Shown: positions 25,436-38,102, counted from the stretch's first letter. The stretch is 64,000 nucleotides of DNA from Macrobrachium rosenbergii (GCF_040412425.1 NC_089777.1:33422537-33486536); one strand, 5' to 3'. Notes: a model not told the origin generated them from the letters alone. Translations and numbers: made by a program.

Positions 25436-25837
25436 TTCATGTGGAGGAACCAAGGAAGAACACTAACTTGCAGTACAAAGCATATGGTTATATTCAACTC
25501 ACTTTTTATGAGCAATGGAACTTCGGCATGCTAGTCAAGTAACTTTTTTTTTTTTTTTTTGCTGTTCATCCGAATCGGAGAGTAACAGTTTTCGAATGAG
25601 GTCTTGCTCTGACTTTATATTGTTAGATGTAGAATTGTCAGCACGGGCTTTTGTTGGGGTGCAGTGGATATTTTGCTAACAAAGCTGTTGACTTATATTT
25701 AATTACTTAAATTTAAAACATTAGGCTTAAGAGAAGGGTCGTATTTGTGAAATGATAACTATTCCTGTGTATTTGATCTAAGACTAAGTTGTTCTTGTAA
25801 AGGAATATCATTTTTCGTTTTGGAATACCGTTTTAGT

Positions 25838-26572
25838 TGTCTGTAAAAGAAAACTATTGCGCCGGGCTTGTCTGTCCGTCCGCACTTTATTCTGTACGCA
25901 CTTTTTTCTATCCGCACTTTTTCTGTCCGTCCTCAGATCTTAAAAACTATTTGAAGCTAGAGGGCTGCAAATTGGTATGTTGATCATCCACCCTCCAGTC
26001 ATCAAACATACCATATTGCAGCCCTCTAGCCTCGGTAGTTATTTTATTTAAGGTTAAAGTTAGCCATAATCGTGCGTCTGGCAACGATATAAGCCAGGCC
26101 ACCACCAGGCCGTGGTTAAAGTTTCATGGGCCGTAGCTCATACCTAGTTCTTCATTGGAGGGGTGGGTAGAGCTCTCGGCTAGCACGCTGATGGCTCCAG
26201 CGTTCGACTCTCCGACCGGCCAATGAAGAATTAGAGGAATTTATTTCTAGTAATAGAAATTAATTTCTCGTCATAATGTGGTTCGGATTCCACAATAAGC
26301 TGTAGGTCCCGTTGCTAAGGTAACCAGTTGGTTCTTAGGCATGTAAAATAAATCTAATCCTTCGGGCCAGCCCTAGGAGAGCTGTTATCAGCTCAGTGAT
26401 CTGGTCAAACTAAGGTATACTTATCTTTTTTGTTTTTTTTTGTTAACATAGCTCATACCGAGACCACCGAAAATAGATTTATCTTCGGTGGCCTTGATTA
26501 TACACCGTACAGAAAACTCGATTGCGCTGAAGAAACTTCGGCTCATTTTTTACTTGTTTATCTTTTATAATT
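25838..26572 (+). repeat. Hairpin-rich dispersed repeat, copy 2 (split)
   Basis: Same family as 24.1-24.6 kb, in opposite orientation. It begins AAAAGAAAACTATTGCGCC and ends GAAGAAACTTCGGCTCATTT. A type A SINE interrupts it between 26,144 and 26,449: AGCTCATACC is present on both sides of the SINE, and the repeat resumes exactly where it stopped. The SINE is therefore younger than this repeat. Confidence 0.8.
26145..26448 (+). mobile_element. tRNA-derived SINE (type A) with 11-bp TSD
   Basis: TAGCTCATACC lies at 26,134-26,144 and again at 26,449-26,459, flanking the element. Head: GGTGGGTAGAGCTCTCGG (A-box-like) and CAGCGTTCGACTCTCCGACC (B-box-like). The body matches the copy at 25.2 kb, and the 3' end is a T-rich tail (26,422-26,443). 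It is nested in hairpin-rich repeat copy 2. Confidence 0.87.
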
Positions 26573-26579
26573 TAAACAT

Positions 26580-28620
26580 ATTGTTCAAGTCCTGTTACTT
26601 TTAGTTTCATAAATAAGGAAAATAGCTTTATATCGATCCAAAGAAAAATGAGGAAATCGCTGTAAGTTCGTAATTGATTATAAATAAAAAGCAGAACAAG
26701 TTCTCAATCAGACGCACATATACTACCCAAATGAATGCGTATGTATATATACAGAATATGTAGAATATGCCCTATTATGCATTTTTTAAATATGGTGAGA
26801 TTTACTGTACTAAATCAACGTTTTTCAATAAAAAATTTTACTGAAGTTTTCTCATCATTGGGTTAGGTTAGAGATATTAAATAAAAAAGTTAAAAGTAAG
26901 AAATTATTTTAGGCACAAGAATAGGCATTACAAATAGAGCATCAGCTCTTTTGAACCTAACCTAACCTAAGCACATAAATTTTGCCAGCCAACCCCGTTA
27001 CAACCGTTAACTTAGACAAGCAAATCTTTTCCTTGAACGGGAAACTGGTTCTGCTTCTTTCTTGAGCACAGCAACTATAATATATTAAGGATGTCAAACA
27101 TACTTTTTGTTTTGTTTAACAGTAACGTTATTTTCTCCTGCGATTTTAACCGCATCGAAAAATTTTGGTCTTGAAAAATAAAGCATCCAAGTTAATGGTT
27201 AATTTTTATAGCAATATTTCTTTCTTAAATCTCTCTTTTTTTTTTTAACTTTGTTTCCGGTAGTCAGAACAAACTCGTTTGTTTCTCGAGCCACAACACT
27301 ATGAGCTACGATGTATACGTGATTTTATTGAAAGACAACCGCTGTCCTTTCCTTATCAAAATGATTGAGCCGTTCAGTGGATAACTAGATTATTTATTCA
27401 ACGTATCCGACATTGCGACCAAAGTAAGTCTTATTTATTTAATGTGTTTTTATTCTTCATATACTTTTACCTGATTTATTTATTTATTTATTTGTTTATT
27501 TAAACTATTTAATGAATGAGTGATTTGATCTTTGTCTCCTAACATCTCAGACACAAAGTACCCTGGAAGGTAGTTTTGTGGTAGGAGATTGCTATACCAA
27601 GGGTGGGTTTTTGGTTTTAACGTCCTGTGGCCAGTGAGGTGTTAATGGGCATGAGGCCTATTGTGGACCTCTTGCCCTTCCAACCAGAGTAGACAGTATA
27701 ACAAACCTAGTGCCCATGGAGATTGTGTGACAACTTGAGTGAAATTCCTCGAAAGTTGAAAGAAAAATTACGAACATAGAGTTTAAATTCGTAATGAGAT
27801 CCTGTACAATTCTCTTTTCATCGTGAAAGCTGAAACTGCCGCCTTTAATAATGGGCGCGGCAGTGGCCGGTGAATGTCATAAAAAAATCACTGTTTCTTC
27901 AGTGTAGTCTGAATTTCGACAGAAATCAGTGACGTGGCAGGTTTTTTGATATATTATATGATTGACTTGATAAGGTTATATTTTTAAATTGTATATTTTT
28001 TATCCAAGATTTTTTATCCAAGATTATGATTGTGTTTGTCACTGCTTATCCTTCGTTCAAATATTACATCAAGAAGAGTAGAAGGATTTTCTGCAAAGTT
28101 AGTACAAGCTCTGTTTCTTTCCAGTCCCCCTTGGGTATAAAAAGGGCATTTGGCTGGCCGTTTCATCGGCTTTCTGTAATAAAAATGAATTCTCCCTGTC
28201 GCTGAACATATCTGAGTTCCCTTTATCAGAGAGTGGAGTTTTCATTTCACATTTCCCTCCAGTGTTTTTCCTTCCCCCTTTTCCACTTCGTCCTTTTGGA
28301 AAATGTGGGCAATGGTTTGCTCTTTCGTCGACTCTGTCTATTAAAAATCACCTTCACTTGTAGATAACTGAATCCCGCTGCTTTTTCCAGCTGTCAGCCT
28401 GGCAGCTCTTTTACAGTTATGGTGAAATATGGTTGAATAAATACTCCTGGATCCAAATGTAGAGCGTGTTTCGTTTTCTGTAAATAAAAGCAGATTAGGC
28501 AACAGACAGGGATGGTCCATTTTGCCAGTGGTTTAAGATAGTGTTGTCTCGATTTTTTTCAAGTTGGAGTGGGCACCTCGTCCTATTTATTAATTCACAG
28601 GACGGACAGAAATAGCTTCC
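26580..28620. other. No gene recognised; short TTAGG-type motifs
   Basis: GGTTAGGTTAG at 26,861-26,871 and three CCTAA units at 26,956-26,970 are inverted short matches to the arthropod telomere repeat. Otherwise there is no gene or family that I can support. Confidence 0.4.
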
Positions 28621-28649
28621 AGGCGCTTATGGTGCTGGATTCGGAACAT

Positions 28650-28705
28650 GGGGCTTAGACCAAAGGTCAAACGTTGTGCCCGATGAGGTCATTTAAAACG
28701 GTGAA
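28650..28705 (-). repeat. Fragment of TTCTA-tailed SINE-like repeat (type B)
   Basis: GCTTAGACCAAAGGTCAAAC followed by GATGAGGTCATT resembles the 3' part of the type B repeat (TTAGGCCAAAGGCCAAGC...ATGAGGTCATT) at roughly 75% identity. Short and degraded. Confidence 0.35.
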
Positions 28706-28709
28706 TCCA

Positions 28710-30141
<1,432 letters not shown>

Positions 30142-30529
30142 GAATAATTTTGTTCGGTTAATCAGTTGAGGAAAGGAAGCAGTATACATTTGCAGTAATT
30201 ATATGAATGTATGTACGTATGTGCATATAAATACTGGTGAGAATGATTGTAGCAGCAATTGCCAAGCCAAAATTTGTTACATATAATCAGTCCATTGTGT
30301 TACGCCGTAGCCAAGTGGGGAAAGGTTTGGGCCTGGCAACGTCTGTCCCCCCCGCTTCCCGAAATTTGCTGAAAATGGGAAAGGTAGTCTCATGTTGGGC
30401 CATCCTTCCATTAAGGAGCATAGGATATTTGAAACAAAACGTTTTCGCTAAGAAATTCGTTTTGGATTGATTACCTGTGGAGGTATTTATTATTCCCCTA
30501 CTAACAAAGTCTTGAGAATTATAGTTTTA

Positions 30530-30935
30530 TTCAGTCTATATGTGTGTTTGTTTGTGTGTCCGTCCGTTCCTTCGTCCATGTGTCAGTGACACTTTAATTT
30601 TTTCAACGCAACTCCTCCTAAACTGACGAAGGGATCTGAGTCACACTTGGTACACAAGCAGGCCATCAGTCATAGATATCCATGAAAGGAGACCAAACGT
30701 CTGGCTGTCAGTTTATCTGCCCGTCAGTGTGCTGTCACATTTCCCTTGTCACCTCAGCCATTCCTATATGACAGAAGGATCTCGGTCAAACTTGGTACAA
30801 AGGTAGGTTTTCATAAAAGGAGGTCGTCTGCTTGTCTGTTCATCAGTTCGTCAGTCTCGCTTACCTTGTCATCGCAACTCCTTCAGTTGAATAGAAACTT
30901 ACTAAAAAATTATTCTGGTACGACTGAGTTTTGTA
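30530..30935 (+). repeat. Diverged tandem units, possible Helitron-like 5' part
   Basis: Begins near TCTATATGTGTGTTTGTTTG and contains at least two units of about 150 bp with shared blocks: GGATCT(G/C)(A/G)GTCA(C/A)ACTTGGTAC, CATGAAAGGA/CATAAAAGGA, GTC(T/G)G(G/C)(C/T)TGTC. The ACTTGGTAC phrase also occurs in the Helitron-like element at 36.2 kb. No matching 3' end was found, so the assignment is tentative. Confidence 0.35.
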
Positions 30936-31165
30936 TCCCATTTCTGTGAGAACTGGTTTTTTTAATCCAGTTTATATTTTTATTTTTATCCATTTCTGTG
31001 AGAACTGTTGTTTTTAGTTTATATTGTTATCCAGTTTATATTTTTATTTAAATCCATTTCTGTGAGAACTTGTTTTCAGTTTATATTTTTATTTTTAACC
31101 ATTTCTGTGAGAACTGTTGTTTTCAGTTTATATTTTTATCCAGTTTATGTTTTTATCCAGTTCCA
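30936..31165. repeat. Minisatellite, unit about 50-60 bp
   Basis: CATTTCTGTGAGAACT occurs four times (about 30,939, 30,990, 31,053, 31,101), each followed by T-rich DNA with CAGTTTATATTTTTAT. The 143-codon frame that begins inside it (31,117-31,548) has no recognisable content. Confidence 0.75.
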
Positions 31166-31169
31166 GCCA

Positions 31170-31980
31170 GACGGAAATAAAAAGAGAATTGGAGAGAAAG
31201 TCAATAAAAAAAGGGGCGGGCTCCACCCACAAGAAAGTGCCCAAGATTTCGGTGAAATTCATAAAAATTTGTTCATACATTTTCGGAAGTATTTTGTTTA
31301 CGCGCACATGCGCGCTCACACATTTGCGTGACAACACCATCTCTTCCAACTTCACTGGGAAAGGTAAAGAAATCACGAGTTTAGAAGAAAAAGAATGTGG
31401 GACAAAGAACAATTTCAACATGGCATCTCATTATCAGAAGTTGCATGACCATCTTTTTTCACAAAGGACCATTGTATCCCCTGAAGGCCGAATCGTTAAG
31501 CTAATGACCTTACTTATTGTAGCTCCGCTGTATGTATTTTTAATTTAACTGAAATATGAAAAAGTATATCCTGCTGATTGTTATTTCCGTTTTCTTTGAC
31601 AGACTTGCCGAAAGGGTGGGAGAGAGGAGTGACTCCGTCAGGAATCCCCTACTATATTGAGTAAGTTGTCTTTAGATGTTTTATTAGAATGCCATTCTGT
31701 AGTTCCTAAGTAATCTTCTATTGTTTTTGTCGGAATCTTCTGCTATATTGAGTAAATGATCATTTGATGTTTTTCATGGGAATTCCCGTCATTGAGAAAC
31801 GAGTCTTGTTATTATATGATCGAAGTCTGTATTATACAAGCAATCCTCTGAATGTAACTTTCAAATGTTTCGATATCATTTCAAAGATTGCTTCCTGTGA
31901 ACCCCTCATATTGGATGCTAAAAAATTTTAGGACTAGCTGAAAGGTACAAATGAAATTGAATTGAGAGTTTAAGGTTTCG
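31170..31980. other. No gene recognised; one diverged duplication
   Basis: A stretch of about 90 bp starting with GGAATC...CTATATTGAGTAA (31,637 and 31,730) is present twice in tandem with substantial divergence. Nothing gene-like. Confidence 0.45.
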
Positions 31981-31984
31981 GTTA

Positions 31985-32048
31985 ATATATATACAGTATG
32001 TATGTATATATAAATTTTATAATTTTTATTTATATAAATATATATACA

Positions 32049-32138
<90 letters not shown>

Positions 32139-32160
32139 TTATATGAGTGTGTGTGTGTGT
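31985..32160. repeat. Compound (AT)n/(GT)n tract
   Basis: AT at about 32,050-32,094, GT to 32,118, AT to 32,140, then GT. Confidence 0.95.
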
Positions 32161-32602
32161 TTGGAACATCATAACAGTAATTTGCGTTTATCTTTTATCC
32201 ATAAGGATAATAAAAGAATAGGAAATTTAAAAAAATTTCGCTTGAAATAAGATTATTGCAAACGCAATAATATTTGTTATTTTCCCGTATATGCTGTGTA
32301 AATGTAGAAAATGACGACTTTGGCGGTATTATAGAGAGCAATTGTCAGCATGCTGATCTTCAAATGAAAGAAGCCATAATCGCTGACAGATTTAGCTCTC
32401 ATTAGCGTTCACCTGTAGCCTCATTTCATTATGGTGCCCCTCAGTAATCGCTCTCCCATGAGCACATTTAAGCTTTTTTTTTTATAAGCTTTTTTTTTTA
32501 TAAGCTTATAAACACCAAACGGCGACAGAATAGGCACACTTTGTTCTCATTTCCTTTCGTTTTCTTTATACCATTGATGTACTGTGTAGTGATATTTTTT
32601 GC

Positions 32603-32637
<35 letters not shown>

Positions 32638-34260
32638 ACAAATGAACACAGAAAAATGTCGGTAACAATGATAGCTATCACGTTTAAAACTTTCCCCCTC
32701 GTCCATGTACCGTAAATGTAGGCGTGTAGGGACATAGAATACATTGTTGAGTCTTTTTTTTTTCTCTCGTACCCTCCTTCAAATGATAATTTAAAAGCCT
32801 CGTTTCGAGACGAAGAGAACCATTTTTTCTCTATTACAACGAGAGGCTCTGAGACGAAAACTTGAACTTCATTCTGAAAGGAATGTTTGAGAGAGGTTCG
32901 AGACGACGGTTAGGAAGAATTCCTTTCACGTGAGAAGAGAGAGAGGGAGATCGAGAGAAAGGGAAGGGAAAGGATCTATGAACCTCTAGATGTCATAACG
33001 ACTGAATGATGTCCTTCGTCGCCTTTATGTTGTGGCAGGCATTTATGTGACAAAAGATATGAGTGATGAGGCCCATAGTGACTAAAAAGGCCTTCTTACC
33101 GTGCCTTACCCTATCTGTCTTACCCGAAGAGAAAGAGAAATTGAAATAATCCCCTTTTCAAAATTCCTTTTTAAAAAAACTTTTCTGCGAATGGCTGGTG
33201 GAAATCTAATCTAGGCTTTTGTAAAGAAGGGGTTGTGAGGGGCCGGGGTATGGCCGAGGAATGTCCCCTGTAGTTCATCCTAATTGCATTTGAAGTTTGA
33301 AGACAAGAGAATCGGGTTTCTTGTATTGTCTCTCGGAATTAAGGTTTTCATTAGATGCAGACAAAAGGGTTGCCAGGAACGGACGGGTTTTCCAGACTCG
33401 AGTGGTTGGTTGGTTGGTCGGAAGGCTTTCCAATGGCTTTCCCAAGAATCCTTAAGAATGTTGTTGGATACACTGGACGATGATTGCTCTTGAAGATTTT
33501 ATCGCTGTTTGACAGCTGAAAAAGTTCGTGAGTTTTGATCAAACTTTCGTTTAGAAGGTACTCTTATTTTTTATTTGCATAATAGAAAGTGGTACTCGTC
33601 CCAGAAAGTCTCCGGGGACAAACATAGGTAAGAGCTCTTGTTTGTCGGAGAAATCGATTCGTTTAATTCTTTACTAATTGTCATAACAACCTTCCTCTTA
33701 TTCTTGTCTTTTTTTTTTTCCTATAGGTATTCAGGTAGTAAGAAGAAATGCTGAAAGAAAAAGTTAAGTTTGGAAATTGTTATTAGCAGGCAATCTCGCC
33801 TGGAAATAAATGGCAAGGCAGACTCCTCTCTCAGTATTTTAACCGCAGAACCGTGATATTCAAGCCAGTTAAATACCTGATACTTTTTTGTGTGTGGCTT
33901 AGAGTCATCGGTGTATGAACTTGAAGATTCTCAGGACTGTATGACGATATGAGTCTACCATCATGGTATGGGAGAAAAGCAATCTTCATCAAGAATACTG
34001 AATATCGTCTTAGGCTGTATTCAGTAATGTTGAAATAAATAGTTTATCATACGAAGAGGAAAACTGTATAAGAGAATTATGTCGTAGGCGAACATTAAGC
34101 GAAAAATTTAAATGCATTTTATTTGTCTCTGTCAGAGTTTTGCCACCGCATTCAAGCGGCCACTAGACCATTCACACAAATTGTATATTTAACACAGTCA
34201 CCTGTTTGTGAGATTAAATCATGTATGATTTAATTAAAATCATAACAATTTACCATATGT
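32161..34260. other. No gene recognised; poly-T tract
   Basis: Contains a 33-bp poly-T run (32,604-32,636) and a GA-rich patch at 32,930-32,975. No coding signal. Confidence 0.5.
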
Positions 34261-34409
34261 ATAAAACACGCAGTTTATATTCTATGTATATATATATTTA
34301 TGTATATATGTGTATATATTGTATGTATGTATGTATTCACGCTGGCATGTGATCCATATGTCCAACTTTAACACAGTGAAAGTTAAATACTCTGGCAACG
34401 TTGGATATA

Positions 34410-34592
34410 TGCATAAATATATATCATATCACCGTGACATTTTATATACACGAATATCAAGCTACAAATTTCATTCAATAACCGATTCGCTCATACTCTG
34501 AAACAATACCGAAAGGGAGTTATAATTGATAAGATAGTCACCCAGTGGACTCGACCCACCGACGCGTCGGTAGCAATCTCTGAATTCAGCTA
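34410..34592 (-). mobile_element. tRNA-derived SINE (type C), uninterrupted copy
   Basis: The minus strand reads CTGAATTCAGAGATTGCTAC, then GTCGGTGGGTCGAGTCCACT (B-box-like), GTGACTATCTTATCAATTAT, CCCTTTCGGTATTGTTTC, GAGCGAATCGGTTATTGAAT, TGTAGCTTGATATTCGTG, then CACGGTGATATGATA and AT-rich DNA. The region before CTGAATTCAG does not match the other copy's tRNA head, so this copy is 5' truncated. It supplies the empty-site sequence ATCTTATCAATTATAA for the Helitron-like insertion in the copy at 34.67 kb. Confidence 0.7.
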
Positions 34593-34667
34593 TTCATAAA
34601 TAGTTACAAATACCCGCACTCGACGATGATATTTACAGCAGAGTCGGTATCAACTTTATTACCACTG

Positions 34668-34753
34668 TGACAGCCCAGATGGTAGAGCACTCGTCACTGA
34701 ATTCAGGGATAGCTGCCGTCGGTGGGTCAAGTCCATCAAGTGACTGTCACTTA
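34668..34753 (+). mobile_element. SINE (type C), 5' part before Helitron insertion
   Basis: Starts with a tRNA-like head: GCCCAGATGGTAGAGCACTC (A box) and GGTGGGTCAAGTCC (B box). It continues through CTGAATTCAG and GTGACTGTCACTTA, then breaks off at the A in 34,753. The rest of the SINE resumes at 37,873. The pair of copies here is head-to-head. Confidence 0.75.
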
Positions 34754-35089
34754 TCTTATATGTAGAAGAGAATGTTTGTGCGTATGTTCGTGCGCTATAG
34801 AAATCCGAACTGCTTGACCGATTTAGACAAAATTTGGCTCGTGGCAATCATCTGACCCAACTTAGATAGCAGGGCAGGTTTCAAACCTATATCCCCTTCC
34901 CCTTCCCCTTCTCTCTTCCCTTTTTAAAGTATATGGTAAATAAACTCTGTGTTTATCATACCTTATTTCATGTGTAAATAAACGCTACATGTTTATCATA
35001 CCTCATTTAATGTAGCCTACTCGATACCATAGATATATATTATTGAAAACGCTTTTCTTTCCTGTTATTAATAATTCTGTATCAAGTTT

Positions 35090-36086
35090 AGACTGTCACC
35101 ACAGCAATACTTGGATAAAATGGACAGTCAGCATAGTAATACCTGGATAAAAGGGACAGTCACCACAGTAATACTTGGATAAAGCGGACAGTCAGCACAG
35201 TAATACCTGGATAAAAGGGGCAGTCTGCACAGTAATCCTTGAATAAAGGGACAGTCAGCACAGTAATACCTGGATAAAAGGACAGTCTGCACAGTAATCC
35301 TTGGATAAAAGAGACAGTCAGCACAGTAATACCTGGATAAAAGGACAGTCTGCACAGTAATCGTTGGATAAAGGGACAGCCAGCACAGTAATGCCTGGAT
35401 AAAAGGGACAGTCACCACAGTAATACCTGGATTAAAGGGAGTCACCACAGTAATACTTGGATAAAATGGACAGTCAGCACAGTAACACCAGGATAGAAGG
35501 GACAGTCAGCACAGTAATCCCTGGCTAAAGGGATAGTCAGTACAGTAATACCTGGATAAAAGGGATAGTCTGCACAGTAATCCTTGGATAAAAGGGACAG
35601 TCAGCACAGTAATCGTTGGATAAAGGGACAGTCAGCACAGTAATACCTGGATAAAAGGGACAGTCAGCAGGGTAATACCTGGATTAAAGGGACAGTCACC
35701 ACAGTAATACTTGGATAAAATGGAGAGTCATCACAGTAACACCTGGATAAAGGGACAGTCAGTGCAGTAATCCCTGGATAAAGGGACAGTCAGCACAGTA
35801 ATACCTGGATAAAAGGGATAGTCTGCACAGTAATCCTTGGATAAAAGGGGCAGTCAGCACAGTAATCCTTGGATAAAAGGGACAGTCAGCACAGTAATCC
35901 TTGGATAAAAGGGACAGTCAGCACAGTAATCCTTGGATAAAGGGACAATCAGCACAGTAATACCTGGATAAAGGGATAGTCAGCACAGTAATCCTGGATA
36001 AAAGGGACAGTCAGTGCAGTAGTACCTGGATAAATGAGACAGCCATCACAGTAATACATGGAAAAATGGGGCAGTTACCACAGTAA
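35090..36086. repeat. 34-bp minisatellite, left block
   Basis: About 29 units of ACAGTAATACCTGGATAAAA plus GGGACAGTCAGCAC. Variants with CCTTGG or ACCTGG, and GTCAGCAC or GTCTGCAC, alternate in places, giving a rough dimer period of about 66-68 bp around 35,230-35,380. The reading frames through it are artefacts. Confidence 0.95.

Positions 36087-36088
<2 letters not shown>

Positions 36089-36152
<64 letters not shown>
36089..36152. repeat. (AT)n microsatellite in Helitron 5' end
   Basis: AT run starting three bases inside the inner element, apparently grown from its AT-rich 5' terminus. Confidence 0.95.
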
Positions 36153-36155
<3 letters not shown>

Positions 36156-36409
36156 GGATGCATGTATGTATGTGTGTGTATGTGCCAGAATAACTCTGAA
36201 ATGCATTGAGCATTTTCAACCAAACTTGGTATACATAACTTACTATGTAGAAATCAGCACTGTTGGGGTAGGGGCTGGTTCTGCCTGCAGACTTAGTAAC
36301 CTTACGAATTTATCATACCTAATTTCGGTATACTTATAACTTACACTCTGGAAAGGAATATTGTGGGGGTAAGACATCAATGGCACGAAAGGGGGTGGGG
36401 ATGAGAAGG

Positions 36410-36412
<3 letters not shown>

Positions 36413-36478
<66 letters not shown>

Positions 36479-36857
36479 TTAGGGAGATGAAAGAAGGGAA
36501 AGGGACAGGGAGGGTTGGAGAGAGTGAGAGAAAGAAAGAGTAAGAAAGAGAGAGAGAGAGAGAGTAGAGGGAGTGTTGGTAGAAAAAAGAGGGAAAGAGA
36601 CAGGGAGGGTTGGGGGGAGAGAGAGAGAGAAAGAGAAAGAGAGTGAGAGGGAGAGGAAGTGAGAGAGTGAGAGGGAGAGGAAGTGAGAGAGAGTATAGGG
36701 GATGTTAGGGAGAAGAAAGAGGGAAAGATACAGGGAGGGTTTGAGAGAGAAAGAGAAAGAGAGAGAGGGAGAGAGTGAGAGAAAGAAAGAGTGAGGGGAG
36801 AGGAAGTGAAAGAGAGGGAGAGGGAGGGGAAGTGAGAGAGAGTAGAGTGGGTGTTAG

Positions 36858-36920
<63 letters not shown>

Positions 36921-36980
36921 GTTAGGGAGAAGAAAAAGGGAAAAAGTGAGAGAGAGAGAGAAACAGAGAGAAAGTTTATC
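36413..36980. repeat. (GA)n and GA-rich degenerate block
   Basis: Pure GA at 36,413-36,476 and 36,865-36,916, with about 390 bp of degenerate GAGAGG/GAAAGA sequence between. A phrase like GTTAGGGAGAAGAAAGAGGG recurs about five times (36,480, 36,575, 36,705, 36,855, 36,920), giving a loose higher-order repeat of roughly 60-150 bp. Confidence 0.9.
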
Positions 36981-37027
36981 AGTTGTCATTCAGAGTTATC
37001 CCAGGGAGCACCGGCTTTGTCAGCTAG

Positions 37028-37803
37028 TATCTGGATAAAATGGACAGTCACCACAGTGATAACAGGATAAAAGGGACAGACAGAACAGTAATGCCTGGAT
37101 GAAAGGGACAGTCACCATAGTAATACCTGGGGGACAGTCACCATAGTAATGTCTGGATAAAATGGATAGTCGCCACAGTAATACCCGGATAAAAGGGACA
37201 ATGTCTGGATAAAATGGATAGTCGCCACAGTAATACCCGGATAAAAGGGACAGTCAGCACAGTAATACCTAGATAAAAGGGACAGATAGTTCAGCAATAT
37301 TTGGATAAATGGGACAGTCACCACAGTAATATCTGGATAAAAGGGACAGTCACCACTGTAATGTCTTGATAAAAGGGTCAGTCGGCACAGTAATACTTGA
37401 GTGAATAGGAAAGTCAGTAAAGTATTAACTGGATAAAAGGGTCAGTCACCACAGTAATAATTGGGTAAATGGGACAGTCATTACAGTAATACCTGGATTA
37501 AAGGGATAGTCAGTACAGTAATACCTAGATAAATGGGACAGTCAGAACAGTCATACCTAGATAAAATGGACAGTCTCCACAGTAATTCTTGGATAAATGG
37601 GACAGTCACCGCAGTAATATCTGGATAAATGGGACAGTCAGTACAGTAATATATGGATAAAAGGGACAGTCACTACAGTAATCTCTGGATAAAAGGGACA
37701 GTCACTACAGTAATACCTGGATGAATGGGACAGTTAGCACAGTAATGTATATGGATAAAAGGGACAGTCAGCAAAGTAATTTCTGGAAAGGGACAGTCAG
37801 TAC
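37028..37803. repeat. 34-bp minisatellite, right block
   Basis: About 22 further units, on average with more CACCACAGTAATATCTGG-type and AAATGGGACAG variants than the left block. A 52-bp segment is repeated exactly in tandem (37,149-37,200 and 37,201-37,252), a recent two-unit slip. Confidence 0.93.
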
Positions 37804-37872
37804 AAGGAGGTGCAAGAAAACTTTTTTGAGCCCTTCAGAGTTTTCCTGGGCAGCACTGTGTTGGTCAGCTAA

Positions 37873-37965
37873 TCAATAATAATTCCCCTTCGGTATTATT
37901 TCCATTGTAGAGCGAATTGGTTATTAAATGAAGTTTGTAGGTTAATGTTTGTATGTATATATATT
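37873..37965 (+). mobile_element. SINE (type C), 3' part after Helitron insertion
   Basis: TCAATAATAATTCCCCTTCG through GTAGAGCGAATTGGTTATTA and TTTGTAGGTTAATGTTTG matches the inverted copy at 34.41-34.53 kb base for base over most of its length and then dissolves into AT-rich microsatellite DNA. Confidence 0.72.
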
Positions 37966-38019
37966 TATGTATATATGTATATAATATATATTTACATATG
38001 TAATATATATTTACATATT

Positions 38020-38102
<83 letters not shown>

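Larger units (their letters stand above)
36087..37027 (+). mobile_element. Helitron-like non-autonomous element (inner)
   Basis: Begins TCTATATATAT at 36,087 and ends TCAGCTAG at 37,027. It interrupts a minisatellite unit exactly between A (36,086) and T (37,028): ACCACAGTAA | TATCTGGATAAAA rebuilds a normal unit. The 3' end has the CTRR sequence and an upstream palindromic patch (CCCAGG...CCGG). Interior: AT tract, a block with AACCAAACTTGGTATACATA, then long GA-rich DNA. No coding capacity. It is younger than the array it splits. Confidence 0.8.
34754..37872 (+). mobile_element. Helitron-like non-autonomous element (outer), 3.1 kb
   Basis: Starts with TC (34,754, TCTTATATGTAGAAG), ends with CTAA (37,869-37,872), and the host resumes with T, so it sits between A and T as Helitrons do, with no target-site duplication. 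The host SINE continues across it (GTCACTTA | TCAATAATAATTCCCC), and the intact SINE copy at 34.5 kb shows the unoccupied sequence. The last 37 bp (37,836-37,872) match the last 37 bp of the inner element at 28 positions by my count, including TCAGCTA at the end, and contain a weak palindrome (CCTGGGCAGCACTG). No Rep/helicase coding is present. The interior is mostly the 34-bp minisatellite, with (CCCCTT)n at 34,890-34,920. Confidence 0.75.

Noticed and set aside
26861..26970. Interstitial telomere array
   Set aside because: Only two and three units; too short to call an array.
31117..31548. 143-codon plus-strand frame
   Set aside because: It starts inside a T-rich minisatellite and continues without any domain-like content.
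35090..37803. CRISPR array
   Set aside because: The 34-bp units follow each other without unique spacers and vary internally; the context is eukaryotic and no cas gene is near. It is a minisatellite.
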